From Caenorhabditis elegans (taxonomy: Eukaryota; Nematoda; Chromadorea; Rhabditida; Rhabditidae), in contig NC_003280.10 in NCBI RefSeq assembly GCF_000002985.6, positions 12,520,501 through 12,584,500 of the forward strand: a DNA stretch of 64,000 nt, given 5' to 3'. The translations under genes were made by a program, and so were the position numbers. The stretch's first letter is position 1. The number at the start of each line of letters is the position of its first letter. The notes below the pieces were generated by a model that was given only the letters and a program-made list of their open reading frames with translations, did not search any database and was not told the DNA's origin. Shown here piece by piece: positions 52,609-63,059 of the stretch.

Positions 52609-53137
52609 CTAAATAGCACAACCATCGCCAAGTGACTCGACTCTTGTTAAATATTGAACTTCGAAGGACGGGATTACAGGAATTCGAGGAGTGATTTTAC
52701 GCAAAACTTCACAATACATCTGAGAATTATTTTCTACAACTTCAACTTTTCTTCTCAACTCACATCGTTCTCGACCAGCCAGTAAGCTACATATAATGCA
52801 TCTGGCTGCGCATAAAATCGATGATAGCATGCATCTCTCCATGTTTCTCCAGAATAGTCCGCAGTGGAATCATTGCCGGCAAAAAGAATTGGCTTCTGAA
52901 ATTTGATAGTTTTTGGAAGCAACTTTACTTAAAACTTACCAATGCATAATTATTGTATAGTTTCATTGCGTTGTACCAGCTTATTTGTGACGATATTCCT
53001 GGAAATTCAGTCTTAAAGTTCCAAGCCATGGGAGTGGTGGTTGTAGTCTAAAATCAAAAATAAATCGATACCTTCCACAAATTACGAACCTCGACCACGG
53101 GACCAAGTATATCAAAACTGAAAAGTAAAAGGAACAT
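52609..53137 (-). CDS. KPI-core small secreted protein, copy 5 (132 aa)
   Basis: Exons 53090..53137, 52940..53047, 52764..52895 and 52609..52719, all phase 0. The signal peptide MFLLLFSFDILGPVVE is followed by TTTTTPMAWNFKTEFPGISS, KPILFAGNDSTADYSGETWR, ACYHRFYAQPDALYVAYWLV, ENDMYCEVLRK and a C-terminus ending YLTRVESLGDGCAI. It is the most complete copy with copy 3. Cysteine positions in the CYH, YCEV and GDGC segments are conserved. Function unknown; probably secreted. Confidence 0.75.
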
Positions 53138-53536
53138 AGCTTTGAAAGAGCAGGATATTTTTTTGAATATTTCTGGCAAGCCGTTCAAAACAAGATGACA
53201 GAATTTTCGCAAAAAGTCCGACTAGTCGCATGGATACCAAAAGCTCTGAAGCTTGCTTTTTGCGCAGATTTTATTCGGAATAAAGACTTAAGACTCTGGC
53301 TTTTTTATATTAACGATGTAGTTCTCGTTTCACCATTTTATTTAACTTCATAATTCAATTGTATAAAATTGAAATAAAGTTCAATAAAATTCAATTCAAT
53401 TTAGTTTTCCCGTAGTTTTCATACTCCGCTCAATGAGTGACGTGCCTTTATTTATCAATTAGATCAGATCATTAGAATAATTTTATTAATGGCTTATTGA
53501 TTAAACGGCAAATAACAATTATTTCCATAAAATTAA

Positions 53537-54268
53537 TTATCCGAGCGATGCGTAGTAATTCAATAATTCATGTCTTTTCTGAAGCTCCAACAGTTGGATG
53601 TTACAATCAATCTCCATCTCTTCACATTTTTCAGTAGAGTCTCGCAATTGTCCGAGCAATTCTTCGCTCTTGGCGTTCATATTCTTCACAAGCGTCTTCA
53701 TTTCATCGCGAAGTAGATCAGCTTCTCTTCTTGCAGCACTCGTTTCTTCTTGAATTCGGCACTTTTCAGCACAATTTTCAAAATAATTATATTTGTTTTC
53801 AGCCATCAGTTTTTCCAGTTCTTCTTCCTTTTGTCTCAAAACTTCCTTGACAGTTCGAATTTCGAATTGAAGATAATCCGCGACTTGATCCCGAGATGGT
53901 TGGTCGAGCTGGATGTTCATTTGATAGAGCTTCGTGACTTCTCTTGTAAAACGACATTTTTCCTTCTCATCTGCCAAATCGGTTTTTAACTGCTCTTGAA
54001 CTGCATTCGCGATTGCCAGTTTGCTCCCTTCCAGTCCAATTTCTTCTTTTAAAACTGTAACTTGCTTCTTCAAACTCTGAATTTCACGCTTAGAAATGTC
54101 TTCCGAAAGATTGCGCTGGGCTGGCAAGTTACCGAGCGCTTCGACTTCCAGCTTCACTTGGAACGTCTTTAGCAAAGCATCCTTCTCTTCTTTTTGCTTG
54201 CGAAGCTTCTGAGCCTCGACTTGAGAAGCATACAATAGTACTTTGAGATACTCGAGCTCTTCGGACAT
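53537..54268 (-). CDS. Coiled-coil protein (243 aa), unknown function
   Basis: A single intronless frame. I start at MSEELEYLKVLLYASQVEAQ (54268) because the longer upstream reading is low-complexity and starts in non-coding DNA. Nearly the whole length is heptad-rich and charged: EAQKLRKQKEEKDALLKTF, SKREIQSLKKQVTVLKEEIG, IRTVKEVLRQKEEELEKLMA and LLRDEMKTLVKNMNAKSEEL, ending RHELLNYYASLG. It probably forms a long alpha-helical dimer, as in cytoskeletal or scaffold proteins. Absence of introns in an intron-rich neighbourhood suggests a retrocopy or a single-exon gene. No specific family recognised. Confidence 0.8.
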   Translation of the reverse strand: MSEELEYLKVLLYASQVEAQKLRKQKEEKDALLKTFQVKLEVEALGNLPAQRNLSEDISKREIQSLKKQVTVLKEEIGLEGSKLAIANAVQEQLKTDLADEKEKCRFTREVTKLYQMNIQLDQPSRDQVADYLQFEIRTVKEVLRQKEEELEKLMAENKYNYFENCAEKCRIQEETSAARREADLLRDEMKTLVKNMNAKSEELLGQLRDSTEKCEEMEIDCNIQLLELQKRHELLNYYASLG

Positions 54269-54891
54269 TTTTTTTGTTGTGAAGGAGACTGGAAAATTGC
54301 TTTTGTTAAGAAAAATAGCAAAAAAAAAGCAACTTTGTAAACGGCAGTTTAAAAAAATTAGCAATTGCACCATGTTGTTTCATTTTTTTTAAAATTAAAT
54401 TTTGATGTCAAAGTATAGAAAATTATTTGATTTATATGGAAAATAACATTGATTTTAGTTGAAATATTTGAAAAAAAAGTTTTTAAAAAATGAGCCCGGA
54501 AAATTGAAAATTTATCGAATTATCAAACTTGGCTTTCTTGACAGTCGCCAACTTTCAGGCCAGTTTTGAGCACTTTTTTGAACGTGCCAAATTAAATGAA
54601 TGTTTTTTTTTCAGATTTTACCAAGTAATTTTCTATATTTTGACATAAATTTTTAATTTAAAATGTTGGATCAACATGGCGCATTAGTTAATTTTGTAAC
54701 ATTACCAAAAATGCCAAAAATGAAAATGGCAAGATTGGTCGAGAAAATATTAAAACATTGAGAAAAATTGCGAATCCTGTACGACAACTGTTACTCAAAT
54801 GAAACTGTCTATTTAGGCCGGAATAACGTGGGTAATTGGGCGGAGAAGACTGGCTGGAAGGTCGATAGGGAAGGGTCTGGAGATGAGAGAG

Positions 54892-55020
54892 ACAACTTGG
54901 TACATAGGCCAACTTGGTACATAGACCAACTTGGTACATAGGCCAACTTGGTACATAGACCAACTTGATACATAGGCCTACTTGGTACATGGACCAACTT
55001 GGTTTATAGGCCAACTTCAT
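54892..55020 (+). repeat. 17-bp minisatellite (about 8 units)
   Basis: Tandem units of RCCAACTTGGTACATAG, where R alternates between g and a so that pairs form a 34-bp higher-order unit. The right-hand units are more diverged. Frames across it (for example repeated KLAYVPSW) are artefacts. Confidence 0.92.
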
Positions 55021-55208
55021 GTCTTTTCCGTACACCGGAATATTGATTGTACATATTATAATTTTTATGGTCATAATAATTTTATGACCCTTCTAAACAC
55101 ATTGATGGTTGAATAGCGTAGATTTGTAAGATATCTTATCCCCTATTGCCTGCCTTCCCGACAAACAAACATATGGTGAAAATAATAGGCTGTACTTTAA
55201 TATTTTAT

Positions 55209-57222
55209 TTAGAGCATTTGAACAAATTTCGAAAAAGTGGCACTAAACCCATAGCGAATATTTGAATCCTCAGAATTTCCCGATCGGAATGTCACCAGCA
55301 TCGTGTTCCCAGTCGACACTAGATTGATCGGAGTTTCGTTGAATCCGCTGAACGATCCAAGCATCGGACTGCTAGTCGTCTCCCCATCGTACACCGTCAC
55401 ATAATCCAAATTCAGATTCGTAGAGAAATCGGTGAACTTCAGAAGGATGTTATAGGCTCCTGTTGTAGATAGTAGATAGCTACAGTACATGTTATTGTCG
55501 TAGTAGCCAGGGTATGCCGGTGAGGAGATGGTCCCAGGTGCCATGATCATAGAGCTATTGCACATTGATGGAATAACAGGAGTTGGCGGGGTCTCCGGTT
55601 CCACCCAAGGACAGGATGTTCCTGCAGGCCGCTTGCACAGGAAGCTATTACTTGCTTTACAATCAACTGGGTACCAGGAACCGGTGGGGACCATACTACC
55701 AGTTCCGGTAGACATGGCAAGACAAACCCCACCTCGTCGAGCTGTATGGTCTATATTGTGATAACTCCATGACGATCCGTCAAACCAGGTGTAAGAGCTG
55801 TTATAGCTCCAAGTGGCACCTATCAAGAGTGCAGAATAAGTGTAGAAGTTTGCATTGATGTATCTGTTCTCCATGGGTGAAAGGATTGAAGCAATGATTC
55901 CACAGTTCTCTTTGCAGATCTTCTGTGCGGATACAAATGGAAGTGGCGCGAAATCGAAGTAGCAATAGCCGTTGTAGTTCTTTTGGCATTGGTCTGAAAG
56001 TTTATAAATTTTTATGATGATTTGGCGCGAAATTAGAAATTCAAAATTTTAAGAATTCCCTTTACCTTCATTCGTTACCGGAAGCTCACATACAAACGCC
56101 CTTGACTCTTTTTCACAATCTCCACTGGACCACTGTCCCCTATCGAAAGCCACTTGGCTACTGTATACACATCTTCCTTTCTCCACCAATGGGAACCCTG
56201 AAAGATCCTTATTTTGTATAAAATATTTTTAATTTTTAATTCTTACCGCTCTTAAAGTTTTGAAACTGGTCGGCTGACCCGCTATCATCATCCCAGAAGC
56301 ATTCCTTAGCGGAGCTCTTTGTGCAAAAGAGCCCTATCCAAATAGAGTTGGAAGCCCCACCAACGAAGATTGTGATTGCGCGATTGTCCTGTAAAATTTA
56401 AAATATCTTAGGCGGTCAACTATGGTAGGCAGGTCTGCCCATCAGGGCTGTGCGGCAAAAAAAACCGAGAATTGCCAAAGTCGCAGAACCCAAAAATTTT
56501 CGGCAACCGGAAATTGCCGAAATTGCCGAACCGTAAAAATTTCGGCAAACGGGAATTGCCAAAGTTGCCGAACCGTAAAAATTTTGGCAACCTGGAACTG
56601 CCAAAGTTGCCGAACCGTAAAAATTTCGGCAACCGGAATTTGCCGAAATTGCCGAATCCAAAAAATTTCGGCAACCTGGAATTGCCAAAGTTGCCGAACC
56701 GTAAAAATTTCGGCAAACGGGAATTGCCAAAGTTGCCGAACCCAAAAATTTTCGGCAACCGGAATTTGCCGAAATTGCCGAATCCAAAAAATTTCGGCAA
56801 ACGGGAATTGCCAAAGTTGCCGAACCCAAAAATTTTCGGCAACCGGCAACTGCCAAAGTTGCCGCACTGTAAAAATTTCGGCAACCGAAAATTGTCGAAA
56901 TTGCCGAACCCAAAAAATTTCGGCAATCGACAACTTTTCGGCAACCGGCAACTTGACTGCCTGTTGCCGCACAGCCCTGGTAGGCAGGTATGCTTGCCTG
57001 CCTATGCAAAAAAAAACTCACTATAGAACTTTTAATATTGGCCAAAGTAGCACCACCATTTTTCAGACACGTAAGCTCGGCAGTCTTGTGTGTTTCTGGA
57101 GTCTTAAAAAGTCGAAGGCACTTATTATTATTCACCAGTGTATAGCCATTAGAGCATACTGGTGATAGTTGTGCATGCGAAAATAATAAAATGAGAAAAA
57201 TTGATTGAAATAGTAGCTGCAT
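55209..57222 (-). CDS. Secreted C-type lectin with two CTLDs and a CUB domain (419 aa), copy 2
   Basis: Exons 57022..57222, 56247..56388, 56066..56197 and 55209..55993. Signal peptide MQLLFQSIFLILLFSHAQLS; CTLD1 spans exons 1-3 (CSNGYTLVNNNKCLRLF ... WIGLFC ... CFWDDDSGS ... GDCEKESRAFVCELP). CTLD2 starts CQKNYNGYCYFDF and ends FLCKRPAG. The CUB domain runs from CNSSMIMAPGTISSPAYPG through YVTVYDGE to GFSATFSKF. The canonical EPN/QPD and WND sugar-binding motifs are not evident, so ligand binding may be non-classical. C. elegans genes of this architecture (clec family) are often intestinal and pathogen-responsive. The first intron carries a 537-bp satellite-bearing element. It is a paralogue of the gene at 57918 with the same exon layout. 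Confidence 0.9.
56443..56979. mobile_element. hAT-like GGCAA element expanded into a 42-bp satellite
   Basis: Termini CAGGGCTGTGCGGCAAAA and TTGCCGCACAGCCCTG are inverted. The interior is about 11 tandem 42-bp units of the type AAATTTCGGCAACCGGAATT-GCCAAAGTTGCCGAACCG. Because 42 is divisible by three, several frames stay open on both strands and mimic 170-260-residue proteins. It lies in intron 1 of lectin copy 2. GTAGGCAGGT words occur on both sides outside the termini. Confidence 0.88.
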
Positions 57223-57579
57223 TATTTGCCCTTATCACTTGACTAATTGTGCTTTATAGAGAACTTTTTTTTTGGTTAACTTATTGACCAAAATTGCAGA
57301 AACACTCTGTCATTGAAAGATTCTTCAGTGAACTATACAGGAGTTTGAATGCTTATCAAAGTTAAAATATAGGTAAGCTGATTAAAAATTTCCTTTGTGG
57401 AAAATGGTGGAGGTGGCCGCGGAAAACTAATTGGTGGCCGAGTTTTTTGATTTTGCACTTTTCGAATTCTTCCTTCTAACCGGTTAATTAAACATGTACA
57501 GTTCTACATAGCGTTATCACTATTACTTGTGAGAGTACGGGAAATGAAATAATTTATGATGTATGATTTATTCATGAAA

Positions 57580-57760
57580 CATTCTTATCAATGGCGAGGC
57601 ACATATGAAGAGACAGTGACCAGAAGAATCAAAATTACTATTAGATCGGAATGTGACAAGCATTGAATTTCCAGTCGAGACCTTGAAGAATGGCCACTCG
57701 TAGTACCCACTGTAATTTCCAATTATAGGATCGCTAGTTTTGTCTCTCCATGTAGTTTGA
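57580..57760 (-). pseudogene. CUB-domain relic between the two lectin genes
   Basis: On the minus strand, TSDPIIGNYSGYYEWPFF and STGNSMLVTFRSNSNFDSSG match the end of the lectin CUB domains (NDPVIGVYAGSFYPF; STGNKMLVTFK). No other part of a lectin is recognisable around it. The array probably once contained a third lectin gene. Confidence 0.75.
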
Positions 57761-57917
57761 AATACACACATACAACTTAGAAACCATCTTCTATTTATGT
57801 TATTTGTCTTTTGAACTTTTTTGCTCCGTGTTAACTTCAACAAGTTTTTCATTAATATAAATACATTAGTTTTTATATCCAAATTAACAATATGCTATCT
57901 ATATATATATCAAAAAA

Positions 57918-60554
57918 TTAATCGCGTTCTCCACTTTCTGTTGTCGAATAGGAAGTAATTCGTCCGCTGAACCCTTGTCTTGTATTTGATTTGTCTGTCT
58001 TAAAAGTGACAAGCATCTTGTTCCCGGTGGATATCACTGTGAACGGGTAGAAAGATCCAGCATAGACTCCGATCACAGGATCATTCGTGGAATCTCCATC
58101 GTAAACCGTCACAACATCGTTGACCTTTTCAGTGTCAAATGTTGAAAATCTGAGGAGCACATTGTAAGATCCTAGTGTGGATATTTGATAGCTGCAGAAG
58201 TCAGAGTTATAGTAGTTATATGGGAAGTGGGGTGATGTGATTTCACTTGGAGCCATAACGCTAGAATTGCAGAACGATTGGACTGCTGGCATTGGTGTCA
58301 CGGGGACGATGGTTGGGTTTGGAGGACATTGGATTCCGGCAGGTCTCTTGCAGACGACACTATACTCGTTTTTGCATTCTCCACTGTACCACATTCCAAG
58401 GGCGATAGGTCTCGAGTCACCATTTGACATTATGACGCAAACTGAATCTCTGACGTTTATTGGATCGAAATTTTCGTACTCCCACAGTGAACCATCCACC
58501 CAATTGTATACGTCGTCAGCTGGCCACATGCCTCCGAGTAGGAGATCTTCTTTAGTAGCACGTCCGCCAAATGTCATAATGTACCGGTTTTCATTAGCAG
58601 AGTGAATTGAGGCCAAGTTTCCACACTCTTGCTCGCAAATCTTCTGGCCCTTGGTATAAGTTGAGGCGGTATTGTGGAAAGTGTAGCAGAAGCCATTGTA
58701 ATTGTATGGGCATGGGTCTGAAAAAAAAAACTGAATTTCTTCCACAGATCTGTTGTGATGGGCTCACCTGCATGAGAAGCCGGTAGTTCACAAATGAAAG
58801 ATCGGCGATCGTTGCAGTCACTGCTCAGCCACATGCCTGCCAAGGCGCCTTGCACAGAGTAGTAAACGCAGTTTCCGAGGGCGATGTGGGGGAATCCTGG
58901 AAACTTGTAATTCTACAAAATAGCTCCCGTAATTCCTGGCAGCAAGGCATTCTACAAGTACGCATTTCCACCCCATCTGCCATTACAGGAGGCGCCTTTA
59001 TGACACCTAGGCCAAATATAATGCCTAGTTGCCAGGCGTGCGCGACAATTTCCGTTTGGCAATTGAATTTTCGCCGAAATTTCCAATTGCCGGAAATTTC
59101 CAAAACCGGCACTTGCCGAAATTGTCGATTGCCAAAAGTTTCCAAAACCGGCAATTGCCGAAATTGCCGATTGCCGAAAAAATTAAAAACCGGCAATTGC
59201 CGGAATTGCCGATTGCCGAAATTGCCGGAAATTTAAAAAACCGACAATTGCCGGAATTCCCGATTGCCGGAAATTTCCAAAACCAGCAATTTCCGGAATT
59301 GTCGATTGCCGGAAATTTTCAAAACCGGCAATTGGCGAAATTCAATATTGCCGGAAATTTCCAAAAACGGCAATTGCCCAAATTGCAGATTGCCAAAATT
59401 GCCGATTGCCGGAAATTTAAAAAACCGGCAAGTGCCGAAAATTTCCAAAACCAGAAATTGCCGAAATTGCCGATTGCCGGAAATTTTAAAAACAGACAAT
59501 TGCCGGAATTGCATATTGCCGAAAATTCCCAAAACCGGCAATTGCCGAAATTGCCGATTGCCGGAAGTTTTCAAAACTGGCAATTGACGAAATTGCCGAT
59601 TGCCAAAATTGCCGATTGCCGGAAATTTTAAAAACCGGCAAGTGCCGAAAATTTCCAAAACCAGAAATTGCCGAAATTGCCGATTGCCGGAAATTTTAAA
59701 AACCGGCAATTGCCGATTGCCGCGCACCTCTGCTAGATACTGTGATCCTATCCACGATGTGAATATGTGCTACAGCTCAAAAAATCAACCCGTGGAGCCC
59801 CCAATGCATTAAAATTTCCTATCGCTCATTTGTCTAGTGATGCTTTGAAACATATAAACCACCATGTTAACTGATAACAGAGATCAAATTAACATCTCCC
59901 CCCCGCCACTCACCAGCCGCAAAATTGTCATAGACCTCAGCGGATCCAGTAGCATCATCCCATAAGCACTTTGAAACGTCACTATCGAAACAGTAAAGTC
60001 CCATCCAGAATAGGTTGGCGTTGTTTCCGGTGAAATCCGCGATGGCTCGGTTGTCCTGGAAGAAATTATGAGGTTCGGGGTATCGGGATCAGAGAGGCCC
60101 ATTTAATGGCTGGATTTCTTTTTTCTTGGATTTTCAGCGTTTTATAATAGAGATTTACGGCGTCCGGAATCTTTTTGTGTATTTTTTCTTTTTTCTAAAT
60201 TCATTAATTTTTTGGAATTTCTTGTCTTCTCTTTCTCTCCCCGGTCAGCCTAAGCCTAAGCCTAAGAGTAAGCCTAAAACTAAGTCTAAGCCTAAGATGA
60301 AGCCTAAGCCAAAGCCTAAGCCTAAGCCTAATTTTTTTAAAACTAACAATAGAATTCTTCACAGTCACCAGTGTCGCTCCATATCCCTTGCAGGTTTTCT
60401 CAGCCGCAGTATGCGTCGAAACATCCACAAATATCCTCAGACATTTCCCATTGATCAATGTGAATCCACTAGTGCAGACTGGTGGATAAGATGCTTCACT
60501 GATTGTGAGCAGTAATAGAAGGGAAACGAGAAGTAGGACGGAATAAAATTGCAT
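57918..60554 (-). CDS. Secreted C-type lectin with two CTLDs and a CUB domain (425 aa), copy 1
   Basis: Exons 60348..60554, 59914..60055, 58768..58896 and 57918..58717. Start chosen at MQFYSVLLLVSLLLLLTISE; upstream in-frame codons lack ATG. CTLD1 covers residues about 28-157 (CTSGFTLINGKCLRIF; NLFWMGLYC; CLWDDATGSAEVYDNF; SDCNDRRSFICELP). CTLD2 covers about 160-282 (DPCPYNYNGFCYTF ... YSVVCKRPAG), and CUB about 309-415 (FCNSSVMAPSEITSPHFPYN ... DVVTVYDGD ... GFSGRI). No EPN/QPD-WND calcium-site pair is seen. Exon 2 is 142 bp in both lectins. Intron 1 carries telomere-like repeats and intron 2 a 700-bp satellite element. Probably secreted into the gut lumen or pseudocoelom. The clec number is not assigned. 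Confidence 0.9.
59033..59732. mobile_element. hAT-like GGCAA element expanded into a 42-bp satellite, second copy
   Basis: Termini CAGGCGTGCGCGACAATT and GATTGCCGCGCACCTCTG. The interior has about 16 diverged 42-bp units of the type CCGGCAATTGCCGAAATTGC-CGATTGCCGGAAATTTCCAAAA. Flanks CTAGTTGC and CTAGATAC agree at 6 of 8 positions, compatible with an aged 8-bp duplication. It lies in intron 2 of lectin copy 1. All long frames here are repeat artefacts. Confidence 0.88.
60246..60335 (-). repeat. Interstitial telomere-like repeat (TTAGGC)n
   Basis: About 14 units of GCCTAA with variants (GAGTAA, AACTAA, GATGAA) on the plus strand, equal to TTAGGC, the Caenorhabditis telomere unit, on the minus strand. 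It lies in intron 1 of lectin copy 1. Confidence 0.9.
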
Positions 60555-60809
60555 AATCAAATGACTATAAGGAGAAAACTGCGACTTTGCTATTTAAGCA
60601 GCTCTCGGCGTCTGATGTCACCCTTTGCGAATTCGTTATCAGTATTATCAATTGGGTGCATCTTGCCATTTAAAGTTTAGTCAGAATAGGCGGAAATTAA
60701 ATGTCGAGGCAGTTTTTTGATTTATGATTTTAAAACTATTTAAAAATTCGAATTTCTACCTTTTTCAATTTTTTTAAAATTTTTACCCGAAATTTCGTAA
60801 TTTCAACTT

Positions 60810-61640
60810 CAAAACTACGGTACCAGTTCTCCACGAACGCGCCTTTAAAAAGTACTGTATTTTCAAACTTTTGCCGTATTGCGGAATCATGCTGTTGAAA
60901 TTAATGTGTTAGTATATGAGGCTTCCTGGAAAAAAAAAAATTTTTTTAACGGTTCCTAACCAGTTTTCTGTTGCCTAGACCCGACATTTTGCGTCAAAAA
61001 TAAGGTACCGGGTCTCGACACGACACATTTTGTCGCATTCAAATGGGCATGCGCCTTTAAAGAGTAATGTAACCTCGAAATTTCGCTGCATCCGAGTTTT
61101 TATCGATTTTTAATACAAAAATAATTTTGTCTCGGAAAAATTGATGGAAATTCAATGAAAATGCTGCAGCAACGAAAGTTTGTAACTACAGTACCCCTTA
61201 AAGGCGCACACTTTTTGAATTTCAACAAAATTTGTCGCGGCGAGACCTGGTACAGTAGTTTTAGGGCAAAAATTTGATAATATCGCGATTTCAAACAAAG
61301 TTTTGAAACAAAATTACTTTAAACTGTTTTTTTTTGTCAAATTTCTGCGAAAAATGGTGCATTTCCCTGCGATTTTCTCAATTTTTCCCTATTTTACTGA
61401 TTTTTTTTTCGTTTTTTCATAGTTTTTCTCTATTCGAGGATTTTAATAAATTAATTAGGATATTTTCATAGAAAAATATGAAAAATCGGTAAAAATTCGG
61501 CAGCAACGAAAGTTTGAAGCTACAGTACTCGTTAAAGGCGCACACTTTTTCGAATTTAACAAAAATCGACCAAAAATCTCTTCTTTAAATTGCTTTGTTA
61601 GTCCAATTTCCGCGAAAAATGGTCCATTTTTTGTGTGTTT
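60810..61640. repeat. Dispersed repeat block with AAAGGCGCA and GGTCTCGACACGAC words
   Basis: Words such as GCCTTTAAAAAGTACTGTA, CTACAGTACCCCTTAAAGGC and GTACCGGGTCTCGACACGAC recur in both orientations at about 60840, 61040, 61185 and 61520. The two AAAGGCGCACACTTTTT copies (61200 and 61535) are direct repeats. No gene is present. This is a familiar Caenorhabditis dispersed-repeat vocabulary. Confidence 0.65.
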
Positions 61641-61875
61641 TTTTCAATTTTTCCCCAATTTCACTGCTAAAACTTTCTCATAACAATCAAGTTTATTACC
61701 AACGTCAAATTTTAATAATTCAGAACATAAATGATATCATGGGAGGTGATTGAGAGGTGGTGGCGGTGGGAACAGTGGTGGAATTTCAAAAAATTCAAAA
61801 CAAAACAAGAAAAGCATGGGAAAAAGTTTGGAAAAAATTGAACAAAAAAAAATTCAAAAAATTTTAGGGGGAAAT

Positions 61876-63028
61876 TTATTCCTTTTTGGGAACCATGTGG
61901 ATTCTCGGCTTCTGGTCAATTTCGGTGTTGTTGTTGCGGTTGGCGAAGAATGTGGCGATCTGGAAATGAGAAGAATTTTAGTTTTTTTTTTGCCAAAAAA
62001 TTATATTGGTGTCAGGGTGTCCCATGTCGGTTTCACTGCAACTTTTTCCTCACGAGGGACGAGGAAAAGTGGTTTCTAGGCCATGACCGAGGGGCCGACA
62101 AGTTTCAGCGGCCATTTATCTTGCTTTGTTTTCCGCCTGTTTTCTTTCGTTTTTCATCGATTTTTTTCGTTTTTTCTTAATAAAACTGACGAATAAATAT
62201 TTTTTGCAGATGCTAAAACAATTTCCAAGTAAAAAAATCATGTATTCAGTGGGCAAGCAGCGGTGAAAGTGGTCAATGCAATATGATGGATTACGGGAAT
62301 ACAAAGCCTAAACTTTTTCTTAAACATGATACATATGCTGCTTAAATGCTGAAGCTACCTGATTTTCATATCAAGACCGCTGAAAAAGTTTTGAGGTTCC
62401 CAAAATTCAACTTTTTCGGTGAAAAAGTCGAGATTTTCGCACAAAAAGTTGAATTTTGAAAACCTCAAAACTTTTTCAGCGGTCTCGATATGAAAATCAG
62501 GTAATTTCAGCATCTAAGCATCATATGTATCATGTTTCAGAAAAAGTTTAGGTTTTGTATTCCCGTAATCCATCATATTACAATGCCCACTTTCGCCGCT
62601 GCTTGCCCACTGAATACATAATTTTTTCATCTGGAAATTGTTTTAGCATCTGCAAAAAATATTTATTTATCAGTTTTAATAAGAAAAAACGGGAAAAATC
62701 GATGAAAAACGAAAGAAAACAGGCGGAAAACAAAGCAAGATAAATGGCCGCTGAAACTTGTCGGCCCCTTGGCCATGGCCTAGAAACCACTTTTCCTCGT
62801 CCCTCGTGAGGAAAAAGTTGCAGTGGGTTTGATCTATGAGAAACGCGGGAATTTAGACGCAACGTGCTGACGTCACATTTTTTGGGCGAAAAATTCCCGC
62901 GTTTTTTTGTAGATCAAGCCGATATGGGACAGCCTTGTCACCTTAATAGTTACCTCATGGGCCGTCAGTTTTCCGTCTTTCAGAAGATTGGCGTATGCTT
63001 CCTCGAGAATTCTGGTCTTGGAGATGCT
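61876..63028 (-). CDS. Last two exons of a gene running off the right edge
   Basis: The minus-strand exon 62954..63028 (TTTCCAG acceptor, GTAACT donor) encodes SISKTRILEEAYANLLKDGK and LTAHE. After a 994-bp intron, 61876..61959 encodes IATFFANRNNNTEIDQKPRI-HMVPKKE and the stop. Both are phase 0, with composition clearly unlike the surrounding AT-rich DNA. The pieces look like the tail of a conserved, charged cytoplasmic protein, but 52 residues are too few for me to name it. The intron contains a MITE with a 792-bp foldback inside. Upstream exons must lie beyond position 64000. Confidence 0.7.
62008..62942. mobile_element. CACGTG-type MITE split by a foldback element
   Basis: The left end (GGTGTCAGGGTGTCCCATG) and inverted right end (GGTGACAAGGCTGTCCCATA) match the family at 101 and 19911. 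The ATGAGAAACGCGGG and CGTGCTGACGTCAC interior blocks lie at 62840-62880. A 792-bp palindromic element splits it after GGTTT. The MITE without the insert would be about 140 bp. It lies in the last intron of the gene at 61876. Confidence 0.75.
62034..62825. mobile_element. 792-bp foldback element with arms of almost 400 bp
   Basis: It begins CACTGCAACTTTTTCCTCAC and ends in the inverse complement. The arms match almost continuously to a short central loop near 62430. GGTTT flanks both sides (62029-62033 and 62826-62830), a 5-bp target duplication. A transcript crossing it would fold into a very long hairpin. Frames inside are mirror images of each other (for example MYSRNPSY.. in both arms) and not genes. 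Confidence 0.88.
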
Positions 63029-63059
63029 CTGGAAATTGTGGGAAATTTTGTATATAGAA

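Noticed and set aside
56416-57222. Long frames (170-268 codons) on both strands rich in RLPKFxGSATLAxPxCRNF-like repeats
   Set aside because: They arise from the 42-bp satellite, whose length is a multiple of three and keeps several frames open. Only the first 67 codons (lectin signal and start of CTLD1) are real coding sequence.
59029-59727. Overlapping 107-200-codon frames on both strands with FKNRQLPKLPIAGN-type repeats
   Set aside because: Same cause: intronic 42-bp satellite inside lectin copy 1.
62116-62743. Two similar 62-codon frames on opposite strands (MYSRNPSY...)
   Set aside because: They are the two arms of the foldback element read in mirror image.
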